NCBI RefSeq assembly: GCF_000735355.1
Contig: NZ_JMPI01000030.1
Coordinates: forward strand, 1 to 64,000
Direction: 5' to 3'
Source: Buttiauxella agrestis ATCC 33320
GTDB lineage: Bacteria; Pseudomonadota; Gammaproteobacteria; Enterobacterales; Enterobacteriaceae
DNA: 64,000 bases
Shown here: positions 36,625 through 47,275 of the stretch, piece by piece
How the letters are laid out: every line of letters starts with the position of its first letter
How positions within the stretch are numbered: position 1 is the first letter of the stretch
Notes under the pieces: model-generated
Told to the model about the DNA's origin: nothing
Databases searched by the model: none
Seen by the model: only the letters and a program-made list of their open reading frames with translations
Made by a program: the position numbers and the translations under genes

Positions 36625-37259
36625 TGAATAAGAGCAAACGGTTAGAGATCCTCACGCGCCTGCGTGACAACAATCCTCATCCTACGACAGAGCTGCAATT
36701 CAGTTCGCCGTTTGAGCTGCTGATAGCCGTGTTGTTGTCCGCGCAGGCGACAGATGTCAGCGTCAACAAAGCCACGGCAAAACTGTATCCGGTTGCAAAT
36801 ACACCGCAGGCGATGTTGGAGATGGGCGTGGATGGCATCAAGTCGTATATCAAAACCATCGGCCTGTTTAACAGCAAGGCTGAGAACGTGATTAAGACCT
36901 GTCGGATGCTAATTGAATTGCATAATGGCGAAGTCCCGGAAGACCGTGCCGCGCTGGAAGCGTTACCGGGCGTAGGGCGTAAAACAGCAAACGTGGTGCT
37001 TAATACCGCGTTTGGCTGGCCGACCATCGCGGTAGATACCCATATCTTCCGCGTTTGTAACCGCACGAACTTCGCGCCGGGTAAAAATGTTGAGCAGGTA
37101 GAGGAAAAACTGCTGAAAGTGGTTCCGGCAGAATTTAAAGTCGATTGCCATCACTGGCTTATCCTTCACGGTCGTTATACCTGTATCGCCCGTAAGCCGC
37201 GCTGTGGCTCGTGTATCATCGAAGATCTTTGCGAATACAAAGAGAAAGTCGATATCTGA
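36624..37259 (+). CDS. nth: Endonuclease III
   Basis: 211 residues, as in E. coli. A DNA glycosylase/AP lyase for oxidised pyrimidines. The helix-hairpin-helix LPGVGRKTANVVL ends in catalytic Lys120; catalytic Asp138 lies in AVDTH. The [4Fe-4S] cluster loop uses Cys187, Cys194, Cys197 and Cys203. It is the last gene of the rsxABCDGE-nth unit. Confidence 0.98.
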   Translation: MNKSKRLEILTRLRDNNPHPTTELQFSSPFELLIAVLLSAQATDVSVNKATAKLYPVANTPQAMLEMGVDGIKSYIKTIGLFNSKAENVIKTCRMLIELHNGEVPEDRAALEALPGVGRKTANVVLNTAFGWPTIAVDTHIFRVCNRTNFAPGKNVEQVEEKLLKVVPAEFKVDCHHWLILHGRYTCIARKPRCGSCIIEDLCEYKEKVDI

Positions 37260-37876
37260 TTTCTTCCGCCTGCGGCATTCGTGGCAGGCCGGTTCAATGC
37301 TCCATTCCTCCTCTCTTCCTATTCGCCATATTCAGTTGCTTTGTTCTGCAAATCATTGCCGCCTCGTTTACATCCTGCGGTGAATAATTACCCGAACAGG
37401 TTAATCATTTTTTTACGATAAGAATTTTCCATAACTATGTGACGCAGATCACACTGATAACCTGATGTTAAATTTAAGTCATCAAAATGAAACAAATAAC
37501 CTCTTATTCACCAGTGAATACTCAACTTAGGCAGTACAATAGCCTGCACATATCTTTACACCCCGCCCATATCACTACACATTCGCCTTTAGAGCAGAAT
37601 ATATAACTAAATTGATTTAATTTTGATATTCCAGCAGAGAATAAATTGGTAAAGCGCATTTTGATAAAATTTAACGCTGAATAACAAATTGCTTTTCGGT
37701 GCTTTATTCCGCCTCGGATATATGTAACAGATTATTACAAACCTCTTGCCTGATTGCGCAGGATAGTGAACATTACCCGCCGTTTCCCCTTCCTTATAAC
37801 TAAAAAAGCGAATGCCCACCCGGCATGACGCTTAGAAAACTCCTGTTAAAGTGGGATGTAAAAAAAAGAGGTATAT
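37260..37876. promoter_or_regulatory. Long gene-free region between nth and dtpA
   Basis: 617 AT-rich bases without a credible gene. It holds a perfect CRP-type site (37438-37453) more than 400 bases before dtpA. Near the dtpA start, AAGCG-AA-TGCC...GGCA-TGA-CGCTT (37806-37833) forms a hairpin whose minus-strand reading ends in a run of six T, so it would stop antisense transcription out of dtpA. The dtpA promoter and possibly an unannotated RNA should lie here. Confidence 0.6.
37438..37453. promoter_or_regulatory. CRP-type site TGTGA-CGCAGA-TCACA
   Basis: Both half-sites match the CRP consensus TGTGA-N6-TCACA exactly. It is 424 bases before the dtpA start and 178 after nth. What it controls is unclear: a distant dtpA promoter or a transcript within the gap. 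Confidence 0.7.
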
Positions 37877-39382
37877 GTGTCGACTGCAAACCAAAAACCA
37901 ACAGAAAGCGTAAGTCTGAACGCTTTCAAACAACCAAAATCGTTCTACCTGATTTTCTCTATCGAGTTGTGGGAGCGTTTTGGCTACTACGGCCTGCAAG
38001 GCATCATGGCCGTTTACCTGGTCAAAATGCTGGGTATGTCCGAAGCTGACTCCATCACCCTGTTCTCTTCCTTCAGCGCGCTGGTCTACGGAATGGTCGC
38101 TATTGGTGGTTGGTTGGGCGATAAAGTTCTCGGCACCAAGCGTGTCATTGTGCTCGGCACAATCGTTCTGGCTATCGGTTACGCGCTGGTAGCTTACTCC
38201 GGCCACGATGTTGCCGTTGTTTATATGGGTATGGCGACAATCGCTGTGGGTAACGGTCTGTTCAAGGCTAACCCGTCTTCCCTGCTTTCTACATGCTATG
38301 AAAAAGACGACCCGCGTTTGGACGGTGCATTTACCATGTACTACATGTCCATCAACATCGGTTCATTCTTCTCTATGTTGGCTACACCATGGCTGGCAGC
38401 GAAGTATGGCTGGAGTGTTGCGTTCTCTCTGAGCTTCGTGGGTATGCTGATTACCCTCGTGAACTTCATGTTCTGTAAGAAGTGGGTGAAGAACCACGGT
38501 TCCAAACCTGACTTCCAGCCTGTTCACTTCGGTAAACTGGCCACGACTATTGTCGGCGTTCTGGTGCTGGTTACCGCAGCAACCTGGCTGCTGCACAACC
38601 AGGGTATCGCACGTATGGTTCTGGGCGTAGTCGCTCTGGGCATCGTGGTTATCTTTGCTAAAGAAACCTTCGCCATGAAAGGCACAGCGCGCCGTAAGAT
38701 GATTGTTGCGTTCATCCTGATGGTTGAAGCGATCGTGTTCTTTGTGCTGTATAGCCAAATGCCAACCTCTCTGAACTTCTTTGCTATTCGTAACGTTGAG
38801 CACTCCATTCTGGGTATCGCGTTTGAACCAGAGCAGTTCCAGGCACTGAACCCATTCTGGATCATGATTGGTAGCCCGATTCTGGCTGCAATCTATAACA
38901 AAATGGGCGACCGCATCCCAATGCCGCACAAGTTCGCATTCGGTATGGTTCTGTGCTCCCTCGCGTTCCTGGTGCTGCCAGTCGGTGCTAAGTTTGCATC
39001 CGATGCGGGTATCGTTTCAGTAAGCTGGTTGATCCTGAGCTATGCGCTGCAAAGTATTGGCGAATTGATGATTTCTGGTCTGGGTCTGGCGATGGTTGCA
39101 CAATTGGTGCCACAGCGTCTGATGGGCTTCATCATGGGTAGCTGGTTCCTGACGACTGCTGGTGCGGCAATCATTGCAGGTAAAGTTGCCAACCTGATGG
39201 CTGTACCGGAAAACGTGACAGATCCATTGCAGTCACTGGCAGTTTACGGTCACGTATTCATGCAAATCGGTATTGCTACCGCTGTTATCGCGGTTCTGAT
39301 GATGATTACGGCACCGAAACTGAGCCGTATGGCACAGAGTGACGAAAAAGCTGAAACCACCACGGAAACAGCCACCGCGTAA
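37877..39382 (+). CDS. dtpA: Dipeptide/tripeptide permease A (TppB)
   Basis: 501 residues from a GTG (AGAGG six bases upstream), giving the same N-terminus as E. coli DtpA ([21 protein letters not shown]). A POT/PTR2-family proton-coupled peptide symporter with 14 hydrophobic helices. The ExxER-type proton motif is in [11 protein letters not shown] (about 28-38); the PTR2 signature runs through GTKRVIVLG and [12 protein letters not shown]. In Salmonella the homologue is OmpR-dependent. A strong terminator follows. Confidence 0.97.
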   Translation: MSTANQKPTESVSLNAFKQPKSFYLIFSIELWERFGYYGLQGIMAVYLVKMLGMSEADSITLFSSFSALVYGMVAIGGWLGDKVLGTKRVIVLGTIVLAIGYALVAYSGHDVAVVYMGMATIAVGNGLFKANPSSLLSTCYEKDDPRLDGAFTMYYMSINIGSFFSMLATPWLAAKYGWSVAFSLSFVGMLITLVNFMFCKKWVKNHGSKPDFQPVHFGKLATTIVGVLVLVTAATWLLHNQGIARMVLGVVALGIVVIFAKETFAMKGTARRKMIVAFILMVEAIVFFVLYSQMPTSLNFFAIRNVEHSILGIAFEPEQFQALNPFWIMIGSPILAAIYNKMGDRIPMPHKFAFGMVLCSLAFLVLPVGAKFASDAGIVSVSWLILSYALQSIGELMISGLGLAMVAQLVPQRLMGFIMGSWFLTTAGAAIIAGKVANLMAVPENVTDPLQSLAVYGHVFMQIGIATAVIAVLMMITAPKLSRMAQSDEKAETTTETATA

Positions 39383-39406
39383 TGTAGCGGGAAACATGAT
39401 TTTTTC

Positions 39407-39439
39407 AGCCGTTAGCTTTTCGCTAACGGCTTTTTTTTT
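39407..39439 (+). terminator. Rho-independent terminator after dtpA
   Basis: AGCCGTTAGC / GCTAACGGCT 10-bp stem, 5-nt loop, T9 tail. Confidence 0.95.
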
Positions 39440-39491
39440 GCCCGTTTGCGCACTAACATAGGGTATCTTAGCGCCCTATAGGAGTTCAGTA

Positions 39492-40094
39492 ATGAAACTG
39501 TATTATAAAGCTGGTGCCTGTTCCCTCTCCCCCCACATCATCCTGCGCGAAACCGGTGTAGATTTCTCCCTCGTCAAAGTCGATTTAGCGGCAAAGAAAA
39601 CCGAAACGGGTGACGATTATCTTGAAGTGAATGCCAAAGGCCAGGTTCCGGCACTGGTACTTGATGACGGTTCGCTGCTGACTGAAGGGGTTGCGATTGT
39701 GCAGTTCCTCGCAGATAAAGTGCCTGACCGCCAGTTGCTCGCTCCCGCAGGCAGCATGACGCGCTACCATACGCTCGAGTGGCTTAACTACATTGCGACA
39801 GAGCTTCACAAAGGCTTCTCGCCATTATTTAATCCAGCAACGCCTGACGATTTCAAAACACTTACGCGTGCCGCACTTGAGAAAAAATTCAAATACGTCA
39901 ACGAAGAGTTGAATGACAAACAGTGGCTGATGGGTCTGCGTTTTAGCGTGGCGGATGCGTATCTGTTTACCGTATTGCGCTGGGCGCAGGCATTGAAACT
40001 CAATCTGGAAGGGTTGAGCAACATCGACGCGTTTATGGAGCGTATGAAAGCGCGTCCGGCAGTGGCGGCGGCGTTAACAGCTGAAGGGATTTAA
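39492..40094 (+). CDS. gstA: Glutathione S-transferase GstA (beta class)
   Basis: 200 residues. Beta-class GST with catalytic Cys10 ([10 protein letters not shown]); the thioredoxin-like domain has the cis-Pro motif [11 protein letters not shown] (about 50-60), then an all-helical domain with [11 protein letters not shown]. It conjugates glutathione to electrophiles in the cytosol. ATAGGAG precedes the ATG. It is convergent with pdxY. Confidence 0.96.
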   Translation: MKLYYKAGACSLSPHIILRETGVDFSLVKVDLAAKKTETGDDYLEVNAKGQVPALVLDDGSLLTEGVAIVQFLADKVPDRQLLAPAGSMTRYHTLEWLNYIATELHKGFSPLFNPATPDDFKTLTRAALEKKFKYVNEELNDKQWLMGLRFSVADAYLFTVLRWAQALKLNLEGLSNIDAFMERMKARPAVAAALTAEGI

Positions 40095-40108
40095 TCTGCT
40101 TGACGTGA

Positions 40109-40132
40109 AAACGCCCTCTACTGAGGGCGTTT
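40109..40132. terminator. Bidirectional terminator between gstA and pdxY
   Basis: AAACGCCCTC-TACT-GAGGGCGTTT, a symmetrical stem in the 43-base gap of the converging genes. Confidence 0.88.
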
Positions 40133-40137
40133 ATGTT

Positions 40138-40998
40138 TTACAGTTTCACCGCAGTGAAATAATGCTCAGGTTTCGCAATACCTTCTTGCGCCGCAACCAG
40201 TTGGAGTTCGTACTCTTCCATTTTCTTCGTCACGACCATCACGTCATAAACCGCAGCAGTAACGTGCTCAAGCGCTTCGCGAAGTGTGGCTCCCTGCAAC
40301 AACTTCACCAGCAACAGGCCACTTGTCACATCGCCTACACCAACTGGCTGGCGCTCACCAAAGTCCACCAACGGACGGTGAATATGCCAGGCTTCATCGG
40401 CTGTCACCAACAACATCTCAAAGCGATCTTGCTGATAAGCGGCACGTGCCAGATGTTTCACCAGGACAATTTGCGGGCCTTTGGCGATGAGTTCACGCGC
40501 CGTGGCAACCGCTTCTTCAACGGTATTCACTGCATGGCCGCTGAGAATTTCAAGCTCAATCAGGTTTGGCGCAATAATATCGCTGGCAGGCAGCGCATAG
40601 CGCGTATGGAATTCGGCTACACCAGGTGCGACGATACAACCCTTTTCAGGGTGCCCCATAACCGGATCACAGAAATACTTCGCCTGCGGATTCGCTTCTT
40701 TCACTTTGCGCACGATAGAAAGAATGTGTTCACCCTGCTCCGCAGAGCCAAGATAACCACTCAGCACCGCATCACAACGCTGCAACTGACCGATATCTGC
40801 AATTCCCTGCACAATCTCACTGAGATGGCTGGCAGGCATGACGTCGCCTGTCCATTTTCCGTATTGGGTGTGATTGGAGAACTGAACGGTGTTCAGCGAC
40901 CACACATTGGCGCCCAGGCGGCGCATCGGGAATTCGGCAGCACTATTACCTGCATGACCAAAAACCACATGGGACTGGATGGCAAGAATGTTTTTCAT
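40138..40998 (-). CDS. pdxY: Pyridoxal kinase PdxY
   Basis: 286 residues. PfkB/ribokinase-like kinase that phosphorylates pyridoxal in vitamin B6 salvage. Marks: [13 protein letters not shown] near the N-terminus, [11 protein letters not shown] (about 116), and the catalytic [11 protein letters not shown] (anion hole and base Asp, about 220). It lies downstream of tyrS, close to pdxH, another B6 gene, as in E. coli. Confidence 0.96.
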   Translation of the reverse strand: MKNILAIQSHVVFGHAGNSAAEFPMRRLGANVWSLNTVQFSNHTQYGKWTGDVMPASHLSEIVQGIADIGQLQRCDAVLSGYLGSAEQGEHILSIVRKVKEANPQAKYFCDPVMGHPEKGCIVAPGVAEFHTRYALPASDIIAPNLIELEILSGHAVNTVEEAVATARELIAKGPQIVLVKHLARAAYQQDRFEMLLVTADEAWHIHRPLVDFGERQPVGVGDVTSGLLLVKLLQGATLREALEHVTAAVYDVMVVTKKMEEYELQLVAAQEGIAKPEHYFTAVKL

Positions 40999-41076
40999 TT
41001 CTCTACTCGGGCTACTCTGGGGATATATCGCAAAAATAAAGGGCGTGGTTTCCCACGCCCTTCTGGTCTTTCTTAA

Positions 41077-42351
41077 TTACTTCCAACAAACGAGGCAGTA
41101 ATTTTTCTTACCCCGGCGCAGCAAGGTGTAGCGATTGAACAGAATATCGCTATCAGCAAAGGTATATTCCGGGTCGGACTGCTTCTCACCGTTAATGGTG
41201 ATAGCATTTTGCGCGATAGTTTTACGCGCCTGACCACGAGAGGGTTGCAGTTCAGAATCGACCAACGCTTGCTGTAAATCAGCGCCGCGTTCCATTTCAA
41301 CCATTGGCACGCCGTCCTGAGCCAGTTGTTCAAGGTCAGCTTCGGTCAAATCGCTCAGGTTGCCGTTAAACAGGCTGCTGGTAATACGTTTCGCCGCTTC
41401 CAGACCTTCTTCACCGTGAACCAGACGAGTCACCTGCTCTGCCAGCACATATTGCGCACGCGGAGCCGCACCACTGTTTTTGTCTTCTTCTTCCAGCGCG
41501 TCGATTTCTGCCAGGCTCATGAAGGTGAAGAACTTCAGGAAGCGATAAACGTCGGAGTCTGCGGTGTTAATCCAGAATTGGTAGAATTTGTACGGGCTGG
41601 TTTTCTTCGGATCAAGCCATACCGCGCCGCCTTCGGTTTTACCGAATTTGGTGCCATCAGATTTGGTGATTAGCGGCACAGTCAAACCAAACGCTTGCTG
41701 CTGGTGCAGACGGCGGGTCAAGTCGATACCAGAGGTGATGTTACCCCACTGATCGGAACCGCCAATTTGCAGAACCACGCCGTGCAGTTTGTTCAGGCAG
41801 GCGAAGTCGTAACCTTGCAGCAGATTGTAGGAAAACTCGGTAAAGGAGATACCCACATCATCACGGTTCAGACGTTGCTTCACCGCTTCTTTGTTGATCA
41901 TCTGGTTTACGGAGAAGTGCTTACCAATATCACGCAGGAAGGTCAGAACATTCATTCCGCCAAACCAGTCGTAGTTATTCGCCGCAACCGCTGAGTTTTC
42001 GCCACAGTCAAAATCGAGGAATGGTGCAACCTGGCGGCGGATTTTTTCAACCCACTCTTGCACGGTATCTTCGGTATTCAGTTTGCGCTCGGAGGCTTTA
42101 AAACTTGGATCGCCAATCAGGCCTGTAGCACCACCCACCAGCGCAACCGGTTTGTGACCCGCTTCCTGGAAGCGTTTCAGGCACAGCAGTGGAACCAGAT
42201 GGCCCAAATGCAAGCTGTCAGCGGTAGGATCAAAGCCGCAATACAGAGCAATTGGCCCTTGCGCCAGTCGCTGTGCTAACGCTTCTTCATCCGTTACCTG
42301 GGCGACTAAGCCCCGCTCTTGCAATTGTTTTATCAAATTGATGCTCGCCAT
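41077..42351 (-). CDS. tyrS: Tyrosyl-tRNA synthetase
   Basis: 424 residues from the ATG behind GGAG; an in-frame ATG four codons earlier is less well placed. Class I synthetase: HIGH-type motif HLGHL in [11 protein letters not shown] (about 45-55), KMSKS-type motif KFGKT (about 235), and a C-terminal S4 RNA-binding domain. It charges tRNA-Tyr. It lies between pdxH and pdxY. Confidence 0.98.
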   Translation of the reverse strand: MASINLIKQLQERGLVAQVTDEEALAQRLAQGPIALYCGFDPTADSLHLGHLVPLLCLKRFQEAGHKPVALVGGATGLIGDPSFKASERKLNTEDTVQEWVEKIRRQVAPFLDFDCGENSAVAANNYDWFGGMNVLTFLRDIGKHFSVNQMINKEAVKQRLNRDDVGISFTEFSYNLLQGYDFACLNKLHGVVLQIGGSDQWGNITSGIDLTRRLHQQQAFGLTVPLITKSDGTKFGKTEGGAVWLDPKKTSPYKFYQFWINTADSDVYRFLKFFTFMSLAEIDALEEEDKNSGAAPRAQYVLAEQVTRLVHGEEGLEAAKRITSSLFNGNLSDLTEADLEQLAQDGVPMVEMERGADLQQALVDSELQPSRGQARKTIAQNAITINGEKQSDPEYTFADSDILFNRYTLLRRGKKNYCLVCWK

Positions 42352-42493
42352 CAAATTCTCCATCTATATACGACTGCACCTTTACCGGTACACGGTTTTT
42401 CGCCTGGTGGCGAAAGGAGTTAATTTCTTAGGGGACATATAATAGAGAGCTGGCACGTGGAGTACCAGCGCTTAACACAACAAATTCCTGATG

Positions 42494-43150
42494 CTACGGA
42501 GCCAGACGGTCTATTTTCCAGGCACTGCCGTCACGCTGGTATAAAAAACGATCGTGCAGGCGATGTTCACCGCCCTGCCAGAATTCCATTTGGTCAATCG
42601 TTACGCGATATCCGCCCCAGAAACTCGGCAGTGGAATTTCGCCCTGCTGGAATTTTTGTTTTAGTTCGAGGAATTTACTTTCCAGAATACCGCGCGCGGA
42701 AATACGGCTGGATTGTTTTGAAACCCAGGCGCCGATTTGGCTATCACGCGGACGGCTGTGGAAATATTTCAGCACTTCAATGGTGGATAAGCGTTCCGCC
42801 GTTCCCTGCACCATGACCTGGCGATCGAGCATATGCCACGGGAAGTGCAGACTGATTCGAGGATTCGTTTCCAGGTGATGGGCTTTGCGTGAACCAAGGT
42901 TGGTGTAAAACACAAGCCCTCGTTCATCGAAGTGTTTGAGCAAAACAATGCGCTGATATGGCTGGCCGTTTTCATCAACGGTTGCCACTACCATCGCGGT
43001 AGGATCGGCAAGTTTTGCATCACATGCCTGAGCTAACCAGCGCTCAAACAAAGGCAGTGGTTGTTCGGTAAGATCAGTGCGGCGCAACCCACCTTTGGTG
43101 TATTCGCGGCGCAAATGCGCAATTTGTTGCAAAGAGTCGTTATCAGACAT
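42494..43150 (-). CDS. pdxH: Pyridoxamine 5'-phosphate oxidase
   Basis: 218 residues, as in E. coli. An FMN enzyme that oxidises pyridoxine/pyridoxamine phosphate to PLP. FMN-contacting segments [12 protein letters not shown] and [11 protein letters not shown] are present, and the C-terminus ends in the conserved [15 protein letters not shown]-like block. It is the second B6 gene near pdxY. Confidence 0.97.
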   Translation of the reverse strand: MSDNDSLQQIAHLRREYTKGGLRRTDLTEQPLPLFERWLAQACDAKLADPTAMVVATVDENGQPYQRIVLLKHFDERGLVFYTNLGSRKAHHLETNPRISLHFPWHMLDRQVMVQGTAERLSTIEVLKYFHSRPRDSQIGAWVSKQSSRISARGILESKFLELKQKFQQGEIPLPSFWGGYRVTIDQMEFWQGGEHRLHDRFLYQRDGSAWKIDRLAP

Positions 43151-43207
43151 GGCTTTACGTCAGGCAATTGTCAGGTGGAGCTATTGTGCGCTCCACCCTC
43201 AAAAATC

Positions 43208-43537
43208 TCAACGCTTAGGATTTTGTAACTGGCAGTTATCTAACACCACCGTGTCTTTACGATAAACCGTGGCGGTATCGCCTTTCGACCAGAACACGTA
43301 CACCCCGTCGGTATAACGCGTGCCCGAGGCTGACAGACCCTGAGTCAGCGACAGGTATTCGTTGTCGTAGACAAAGTTGACCATCTGTTTCTGATTATTA
43401 AGTTTAACGGTAAGGGGTTTTTCGTCGCACTGATATTGCAGGGTATCGGTCTGCATACGCTCAACAAAGGTGTTGTAATAGCTGCATCCGGCGAGCATGA
43501 AAGGAATAGTGGCAATAAGTAGTTTTTTCATCTGCAT
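43208..43537 (-). CDS. mliC: Membrane-bound lysozyme inhibitor MliC
   Basis: 109 residues, matching E. coli MliC; the second Met (43531) has a better-spaced AGGA and may be the true start. Lipobox LAGC (Cys at about 18) makes it an outer-membrane lipoprotein. The MliC domain keeps [17 protein letters not shown] with the Ser and Lys that plug the C-type lysozyme active site, and the two Cys (YQCDE, DNCQLQ) for a disulfide. It lies between anmK and pdxH. Confidence 0.95.
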   Translation of the reverse strand: MQMKKLLIATIPFMLAGCSYYNTFVERMQTDTLQYQCDEKPLTVKLNNQKQMVNFVYDNEYLSLTQGLSASGTRYTDGVYVFWSKGDTATVYRKDTVVLDNCQLQNPKR

Positions 43538-43642
43538 GTCCTGAAGTTCTTATAATTTCTTATAAAAGGGGGAGCTTAGCGTCCCCCATCACTTCAGTTT
43601 AGAGTTTTAGTGCTGTTGTGAATTTCAGTTAACTCCGATTCT

Positions 43643-44764
43643 TCAGGGAAGATGGAGCGGGTTTGCGGGAAATATGGCACCAATCACGCTAGCGGCTGTT
43701 GCACCGGTCACGGACGGCAGATTTCCCGGCAGGCCCGACATAGTGCGGTACGCAAGCCAGGCGAATGCCAGTGCTTCCATGTCATCGCCGCTAATGCCCG
43801 CATCATCAGTGGTTGTCACTTCGATTCCAGGCAGCAAACCACCTAAACGCGCCATGAGTAGCGGGTTACGGCTCCCGCCACCGCACACCATCAGGCGTTC
43901 ACAACCACCGCTTAATAAAACCTGCTCGGAAATAGTCACCGCGGTGAGTTCCGTGAGTGTGGCCTGAACATCTTCCCCGGCAAGCCCTGGGAATGCAGCC
44001 AACTGGCGCTCGAGCCAACCATAGTTGAAATACTCGCGACCGGTGCTTTTAGGCGCAGGCATGGCAAAATACGGGTCACTAAGCATTTGCTGCAATAGAG
44101 GAATGATAACTTTACCGCTGCTCGCCCATTCGGCGTCTTTATCGTACGCCTTGCCGCGCTGACGCCAGATCCATGCATCAATCAGCATATTTCCGGGGCC
44201 GGTATCAAACCCACGAATGGGTTGTTCCGGTATCAGCAAAGAAAGGTTGGCAATCCCACCGATGTTGAGCACCATGCGGTGTTCGGTCGGATGGGCTAAT
44301 AAAGCATGATGGAATGCCGGAACCAGGGGCGCGCCTTGTCCACCAAGCGCCATATCGCGGCGGCGAAAATCCCCTACGACTGTTACACCGGTGCGCGCAA
44401 CAATTTGGTTGTTATCACCAATTTGCATCGTGTGCGGCGCATCACCTTGCGGTTCATGCCAGACGGTTTGCCCGTGGCACCCGATAGCCGTGATGTCGGT
44501 ATAAGTCAGCCCCTGTTCATTCATCAACGTTTGCACCGCTTCGGCGAACAATTTCCCCAGGCGATTATCGAGCTGCCCAAGCTGAGAAAGCGTTAACTGC
44601 TGCCCCTGACAGATTGCCAGAATGGCATTTTTGATATCTAAAGGAATCGGGTGGCTGTAACTCGCCTGCTGCGCAACAAGATGCTCATCAATCGCTGCCA
44701 GAACGACATCAATACCGTCCAGACTGGTGCCCGACATCACACCGATATAACGCCCTGATTTCAT
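43643..44764 (-). CDS. anmK: Anhydro-N-acetylmuramic acid kinase
   Basis: 373 residues. ASKHA-fold kinase that opens and phosphorylates 1,6-anhydroMurNAc in peptidoglycan recycling. Phosphate motif [11 protein letters not shown] (about 10-20); GGIANLSLL and [10 protein letters not shown] in the centre; adenosine motif [11 protein letters not shown]. It is divergent from slyB and upstream of mliC. Confidence 0.97.
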   Translation of the reverse strand: MKSGRYIGVMSGTSLDGIDVVLAAIDEHLVAQQASYSHPIPLDIKNAILAICQGQQLTLSQLGQLDNRLGKLFAEAVQTLMNEQGLTYTDITAIGCHGQTVWHEPQGDAPHTMQIGDNNQIVARTGVTVVGDFRRRDMALGGQGAPLVPAFHHALLAHPTEHRMVLNIGGIANLSLLIPEQPIRGFDTGPGNMLIDAWIWRQRGKAYDKDAEWASSGKVIIPLLQQMLSDPYFAMPAPKSTGREYFNYGWLERQLAAFPGLAGEDVQATLTELTAVTISEQVLLSGGCERLMVCGGGSRNPLLMARLGGLLPGIEVTTTDDAGISGDDMEALAFAWLAYRTMSGLPGNLPSVTGATAASVIGAIFPANPLHLP

Positions 44765-44883
44765 CTGTTACTCCTGTAGATTCGCCATTTTAGGGGGTAA
44801 ACTCCATCATAAATTAGCACTCAATTCGATGATTCATTAATACTTTTTAACAACAATGCCTGTGTCACAAAGAATATTGCGCT

Positions 44884-44918
44884 GGTTTAGGCACGGTTAA
44901 GTTAAGGTTTTTTAGTAT
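44884..44918 (+). promoter_or_regulatory. PhoP-type box and -10 of slyB
   Basis: GGTTTA-GGCAC-GGTTAA (44884-44900) is a direct repeat with the 5-bp spacing of PhoP boxes, 11 of 12 half-site bases matching (T/G)GTTTA. A -10-like TAGTAT (44913-44918) begins 12 bases after it, the usual PhoP architecture. slyB is a known PhoPQ target in E. coli and Salmonella. Confidence 0.78.
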
Positions 44919-45028
44919 CAATGCCATAATGCATCTGAACTAATTTTAAATTCAGCACCTAAATACCATATAATTTATCCATGAAGGATGCTCAGTTGGG
45001 CGTTTCAGGTGTTCAGGAGAGTCAAAAA

Positions 45029-45496
45029 ATGATTTCACGTGTACTGGCAGTAACATTAGTTGGGTTAACTTTGGCTGGTTGCAGCAACACCAGTTCACTT
45101 TCCGGCGACGTGTACAGCGCCTCTGATGCCAAACAAGTGCAGAGCGTCACGTACGGTACGTTGGTTTCTGCTCGCCCTGTTCAGATTCAGGCAGGAAATG
45201 ATTCAAACGTGATGGGTGCGATTGGCGGGGCTGTTCTGGGTGGCTTCCTGGGTAACACCGTCGGCGGCGGTACCGGTCGTTCACTGGCAACAGCTGCGGG
45301 TGCAGTAGCAGGTGGCGTGGCAGGTCAGAGTGTTCAGGGTGCGATGAACAAAACTCAGGGTGTTGAGCTGGAAATTCGTAAAGATGACGGCAACACCATT
45401 CTGGTCGTACAAAAACAAGGCGACACTAAATTCTCTGCGGGTCAACGTGTGAGAATCGCTAGTAACGGCAGCCAGACCACTGTTTCACCGAACTAA
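45029..45496 (+). CDS. slyB: Outer-membrane lipoprotein SlyB
   Basis: 155 residues, the E. coli length, from the ATG behind AGGAGA; an in-frame ATG 48 bases earlier is not used. Lipobox LAGC at residues 15-18. The glycine-zipper 2TM domain (about 58-98) has GAIGGAVLGGFLGNTVGGG. The C-terminal domain is beta-rich. SlyB forms rings around outer-membrane proteins under PhoPQ-inducing stress. A PhoP-type box lies upstream. Confidence 0.97.
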   Translation: MISRVLAVTLVGLTLAGCSNTSSLSGDVYSASDAKQVQSVTYGTLVSARPVQIQAGNDSNVMGAIGGAVLGGFLGNTVGGGTGRSLATAAGAVAGGVAGQSVQGAMNKTQGVELEIRKDDGNTILVVQKQGDTKFSAGQRVRIASNGSQTTVSPN

Positions 45497-45516
45497 TTAA
45501 TGCTTCTATAAAGCAG

Positions 45517-45542
45517 AAAGCCTCGCTTTGCAGCGAGGCTTT
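45517..45542. terminator. Bidirectional terminator between slyB and slyA
   Basis: AAAGCCTCGCT-TTGC-AGCGAGGCTTT: an 11-bp perfect stem between converging genes. Confidence 0.9.
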
Positions 45543-45553
45543 CGATAAAAAAA

Positions 45554-45994
45554 TCATTCTTTCGTCTGTAAATCAACGATGTTTTTTTCCAGCCGGTTTA
45601 TCAGGTTAAGCAACAGTGTCTGCTCTTCGGGGCTGATACCCAACAGAATTTCATCGCGCGTCTTTTTGATAACCGTTTCCATCTCCGTGATGATGGGATC
45701 TGCCCGCTCAGTGAGTTTAATACGCTTCGCGCGACGGTCGTTCGCACAAGTCTGACGAGAAATAAGACCTTTCTCCTCAAGTTGATCAAGTGTTCTGACC
45801 AATGATGGTTGCTCAATGCCGATCGCTTTGGCCAGTTGAATCTGTGACTGCTCGGGCGGCAACTGATGAATATTGTGCAACGTAACCCAATGCGTTTGTG
45901 TCAATTCAAGTGGTTTCAGGCGATGGTCAATCAGAGCACGCCAAATGCGCACCAATCGTGCCAGATCTGATCCTAATGGCGATTCCAATTTCAT
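45554..45994 (-). CDS. slyA: MarR-family regulator SlyA
   Basis: 146 residues. Winged helix with [27 protein letters not shown] (helices about 48-75, shown as its family block) and the wing [14 protein letters not shown]. SlyA counteracts H-NS silencing and controls virulence and efflux genes; it represses its own promoter and the divergent ydhIJK. AGGAGAT precedes the ATG, and a full SlyA operator lies just upstream. Confidence 0.97.
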   Translation of the reverse strand: MKLESPLGSDLARLVRIWRALIDHRLKPLELTQTHWVTLHNIHQLPPEQSQIQLAKAIGIEQPSLVRTLDQLEEKGLISRQTCANDRRAKRIKLTERADPIITEMETVIKKTRDEILLGISPEEQTLLLNLINRLEKNIVDLQTKE

Positions 45995-46004
45995 CTCCTT
46001 ATAA

Positions 46005-46016
46005 TTAGCTTGCTAA
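46005..46016 (-). promoter_or_regulatory. SlyA operator
   Basis: TTAGCAAGCTAA on the minus strand, identical to the SlyA consensus as I recall it. It ends ten bases before the slyA ATG, in the slyA leader or promoter, and lies 154 bases from ydhI, so it can serve autorepression and control of the divergent operon. Confidence 0.8.
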
Positions 46017-46169
46017 CATATTATACTGATTTTAAACTACTGTGCAGGCTTTAATTGAAAAAACAAAATCCTTATTTTTGCTGACGTTATGCAACCAGCT
46101 ATACTTTTAGTTTACATCTAAGTCAGGGGAAACGGCAGTCGTCCCCGGAATTTTAAAGGATTATCTGAC

Positions 46170-46406
46170 GTGAGCTTTAATTTACTGACCTCAGGCTTAC
46201 CCATTCAGGACCTGATTTTGGGTGCTTCTATCTACTTTCCCCCTCTTTTTAAAGCGGTTCTCGTTGGTTTTTTTATCTGGCTCATCCTGCATCATTTGTT
46301 ACGTGACTGGATGTATTCCGGCGAAATCTGGCATCCGACATTAATGGATTTGTCGTTATTCTCACTCTCTGTCAGTGCAGGCCTGGTCATTCTGGTGGTG
46401 TGGTAA
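46170..46406 (+). CDS. ydhI: YdhI, DUF1656 small membrane protein
   Basis: 78 residues from a GTG (AAAGGA nine bases upstream). Two hydrophobic helices (about 25-45, 58-77) around LLRDWMYSGEIWHPTLMDLSLF-type family residues. DUF1656 proteins accompany HlyD and FUSC partners in aromatic-acid efflux operons (AaeX-like). First gene of ydhIJK, three bases before ydhJ. Confidence 0.93.
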   Translation: MSFNLLTSGLPIQDLILGASIYFPPLFKAVLVGFFIWLILHHLLRDWMYSGEIWHPTLMDLSLFSLSVSAGLVILVVW

Positions 46407-46409
46407 AGC

Positions 46410-47267
46410 ATGAATATGAAAACAATTAAGTATTTTTCCACGCTGCTGGTTTTTGCTGTAGCCATCATTGTTGGCTGGATGTTATGGAATTATTACATGC
46501 AATCACCGTGGACGCGAGATGGGAAAGTTCGCGCAGAGCAAGTCAGCATTACGCCGCAAGTTTCAGGGACCATTACAAAGCTTAATATTGAAGATAATCA
46601 GTTCGTCAAAGCGGGTTCGACTTTGTTCACCATTGACGTCACGCCTTACCACATTGCCGAACTCAACGCGCAGGCGCAGTTAGCCCAGGCGCAGTCTGAA
46701 CTGGGCAAGGCCAGCAACGAAGCCAAACGCCGCCGTAATTTGCCGCGCAACTATATTTCTGCCGAAGCTATGGACACCGCCAATATCAATGTGAAAGCCG
46801 CTCAAGCCGCAGTAAAAGCGGCTGAAGCCACGCTTGAACAGGCAAGATGGCAGATTACGCAAACGACCGTGACCGCGCCCGTTGATGGCTGGGTGACAAA
46901 TCTTTCAACACGAACCGGCAATTACGCCACCGCCGGGCAGCCGGTATTTGCGCTGGTCGATAGCCACTCTTTTTATGTTGTTGGTTATTTTGAAGAGACC
47001 AAACTTCGCCATATCCAACCCGGCAACGCCGCTCAAATCGTGTTGTATAGCGGCCATATTCCTTTAAGCGGCAAAGTACAAAGCATTGGCCGCGCCATCT
47101 ACGATCAGAGTGTTGAAAGCGACAGCAATTTAGTGCCGGATATCAAACCCAACGTGCCCTGGGTGCGACTGGCCCAACGTGTTCCGGTGCGCATCAAGCT
47201 CGATGAGATTCCGCAAGGAGTCACATTAGTATCCGGCACCACCTGCACTGTATCCATTAAGCACTGA
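46410..47267 (+). CDS. ydhJ: HlyD-family efflux adaptor YdhJ
   Basis: 285 residues. Membrane anchor at about 8-28; biotinyl-lipoyl half-motifs [14 protein letters not shown] and [12 protein letters not shown] enclosing a helical hairpin rich in Ala/Gln/Glu; a beta-barrel domain follows. A periplasmic adaptor like AaeA, expected to link YdhK to export across the envelope. Middle gene of the SlyA-controlled operon. Confidence 0.95.
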   Translation: MNMKTIKYFSTLLVFAVAIIVGWMLWNYYMQSPWTRDGKVRAEQVSITPQVSGTITKLNIEDNQFVKAGSTLFTIDVTPYHIAELNAQAQLAQAQSELGKASNEAKRRRNLPRNYISAEAMDTANINVKAAQAAVKAAEATLEQARWQITQTTVTAPVDGWVTNLSTRTGNYATAGQPVFALVDSHSFYVVGYFEETKLRHIQPGNAAQIVLYSGHIPLSGKVQSIGRAIYDQSVESDSNLVPDIKPNVPWVRLAQRVPVRIKLDEIPQGVTLVSGTTCTVSIKH

Positions 47268-47275
47268 CAGCACTG

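Noticed and set aside
40105-41076. 323-codon plus-strand frame covering pdxY
   Set aside because: Antisense to pdxY, which has full family motifs; no ribosome site of its own.
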